Assembly (NCBI GenBank): GCA_009377585.1
Contig: WHTS01000003.1
Coordinates: 92,077 to 156,076, forward strand
Length of the DNA: 64,000 nt
Direction of reading: 5' to 3'
From: Betaproteobacteria bacterium
Lineage (GTDB): Bacteria; Pseudomonadota; Gammaproteobacteria; Burkholderiales; WYBJ01
Part shown: in pieces, positions 62,327 to 64,000 of the stretch
Layout: the number at the start of each line of letters is the position of its first letter
Position numbering within the stretch: position 1 is the stretch's first letter
Program-made: the position numbers and the translations under genes
Notes under the pieces: model-generated
Seen by the model: only the letters and a program-made list of their open reading frames with translations
Databases searched by the model: none
What the model was told of the DNA's origin: nothing

Positions 62327-63343
62327 TTACGTGGATCTCGGGCTTACCTCGTTGACGAGCGCCCGGCCGCTCAGCCAGTGTTCGAGGTTGGCGCCGAAGA
62401 GTGCCAGTACCCGAATGTCGTTGCCGCTGGACGCGCCGCAGTTATGCGGTGTGACGATGACGTTCGGCAAATCCCACAGCGGCGATTCCGGCGGCAGCGG
62501 CTCCTTTTCGAATACGTCCAGGTAAGCCCCTGAGAGGTGTCCGTCCGAAAGCGCTGTGATGAGCGCGGCCTCGTCCACGATCTCGCCGCGGGCGACGTTG
62601 ATCACCCGGGCGCCTTGCGGCAGGCGGGCGAGCATCGGGCCGTCGATGAGTCTTCGCGTCTCGGCGGTCAGCGGACAAGCGATGGCGAGCCAGTTGCAGC
62701 GCGGCAGCATTCCAGCGAGCGCTTCGGGCGTGTGCATTTCGGCTACCGGATCGGCAGGCGTGCGCGCGCTGCGGCGGATGCCGATCACCGTCAGGCCGAG
62801 CGCCTGGCCGAGCCGGGCGATTTCGGTGCCGATGCTGCCCATGCCGAGCACGCACAGCGTCTGTCCGGCCAGGTCGGCCGGTCCGGTCGAACCCCGGAAC
62901 TGCAGCCAGGTATGGGCCTGCTGCGCCTTGATCCAGGCCGGAAAGCCGCGCGCCAGCATGAGCAGCCCGGTGATGGCCGACTGGGCAATCGGCACGGCGG
63001 AAGTGCCGGCGGCGGAGGTGACGCGGATACCGCGGCCGAGCAGTTCGGCGAAGATGGGATGGTCGACGCCGACGTTGAACGTCTGCAGCCAACGCAGGTT
63101 CGGCGCCTTGCGCACCGCGGAAAAGAATGAGCGTGGCCGGGTCTCATACACGTCGCTGGTATAGAAGGCGACCTGGATGCTGGGAAGAAGGTCATCCGGC
63201 ACGCGCGCCTGGGGGTCGGCGGGGACAGGAATCCAGGCAAGCCTGCGGCCGATGCCCCCGGCGTAGCGCTCGCAGCGCTGCGCCAGATCGGCGGGAAACC
63301 GGTCCGAGACCAGCACGCCGACGGCCACCGCGGCTTCCGTCAT
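62327..63343 (-). CDS. D-isomer-specific 2-hydroxyacid dehydrogenase
   Basis: The 338-residue NAD(P)-dependent dehydrogenase interconverts a 2-keto and a D-2-hydroxy acid. The cofactor motif is CVLGMGSIGTEIARLGQALG. The catalytic Arg is in INVARGEIVDEAALITAL, the Glu in LDVFEKEPLPPESPLW and the His in IVTPHNCGASSG. The length is usual. It lies 53 bases upstream of the Bug receptor gene on the same strand, probably one transcript with it and the fused ligase. Relatives include glyoxylate/hydroxypyruvate reductases; the substrate is not resolved. Confidence 0.9.
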   Translation of the reverse strand: MTEAAVAVGVLVSDRFPADLAQRCERYAGGIGRRLAWIPVPADPQARVPDDLLPSIQVAFYTSDVYETRPRSFFSAVRKAPNLRWLQTFNVGVDHPIFAELLGRGIRVTSAAGTSAVPIAQSAITGLLMLARGFPAWIKAQQAHTWLQFRGSTGPADLAGQTLCVLGMGSIGTEIARLGQALGLTVIGIRRSARTPADPVAEMHTPEALAGMLPRCNWLAIACPLTAETRRLIDGPMLARLPQGARVINVARGEIVDEAALITALSDGHLSGAYLDVFEKEPLPPESPLWDLPNVIVTPHNCGASSGNDIRVLALFGANLEHWLSGRALVNEVSPRST

Positions 63344-63364
63344 GGCTGCCTCCGGCTCGGGTGA

Positions 63365-64000
<636 letters not shown>

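Overview
The window is about 64 kb of high-GC DNA. Its gene content suggests a betaproteobacterium of the Burkholderiales/Alcaligenaceae type: six Bug-family (TctC-like) periplasmic receptors, an MdtABC-like RND pump, CaiB and acyl-CoA ligase genes, and a Mo-hydroxylase/UbiD/Rieske block for aromatic acids. No rRNA, tRNA, integrase or IS element was seen. Many intergenic gaps hold short GC-rich hairpin repeats (REP-like).

Layout. 1-6.1 kb: end of a biotin carboxylase, split acyl-CoA ligase (beta then alpha), CaiB CoA-transferase, thioesterase, and a YkgJ-type cysteine-cluster gene cut by an amber codon. 6.1-7.6 kb: DoxX protein and a Bug receptor. 8-17 kb: four-gene RND efflux operon. 17-20 kb: FAD oxidoreductase and LuxR-type regulator. 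20.4-23.3 kb: Spy/CpxP-like chaperone divergent from a response regulator/histidine kinase pair. A 20-base box before the regulator is matched at 17 of 20 positions before the efflux operon, which suggests one regulon. 23.3-25.1 kb: compact, lower-GC type II restriction-modification pair. 25.4-26.4 kb: REC-PAS protein without an output domain.

26.6-36.4 kb: catabolic block with a three-subunit Mo hydroxylase (the small subunit carries a hairpin repeat read in frame), UbiD-like decarboxylase, Bug receptors, hydrolase and Rieske oxygenase. 36.5-42.3 kb: small exported protein, alpha/beta hydrolase plus MmgE/PrpD, maleylacetate-reductase-like dehydrogenase, outer-membrane phospholipase A.

42.4-44.0 kb: a two-gene unit whose second gene is a UGSC-family selenoprotein. 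It is read through an in-frame UGA followed by a SECIS-like hairpin. A second selenoprotein (GrdB/PrdB-like component B family, UxxC motif) lies at 56.8-58.0 kb on the minus strand, also with a hairpin carrying a GUU loop. Each lies beside a broken Bug receptor gene. 46.0-56.6 kb: a minus-strand defence operon with a DUF499 ATPase, a Phd/VapC pair, DUF3780, a DUF1156 DNA methylase, a DUF4258/YgiT pair and a PLD-SNF2 helicase. Its methylase is frameshifted by an exact 10-bp tandem duplication. 58.6-64 kb: DoxX-like protein, fused acyl-CoA ligase (frameshifted by a 5-bp tandem duplication), Bug receptor, D-2-hydroxyacid dehydrogenase and the start of dapE.

Five reading frames are broken (YkgJ, two Bug genes, methylase, fused ligase). 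Because two breaks are short tandem duplications and two are single-base indels, recent mutation and assembly error are both possible. Gene identities come from reading motifs in the translations; no database search was run.
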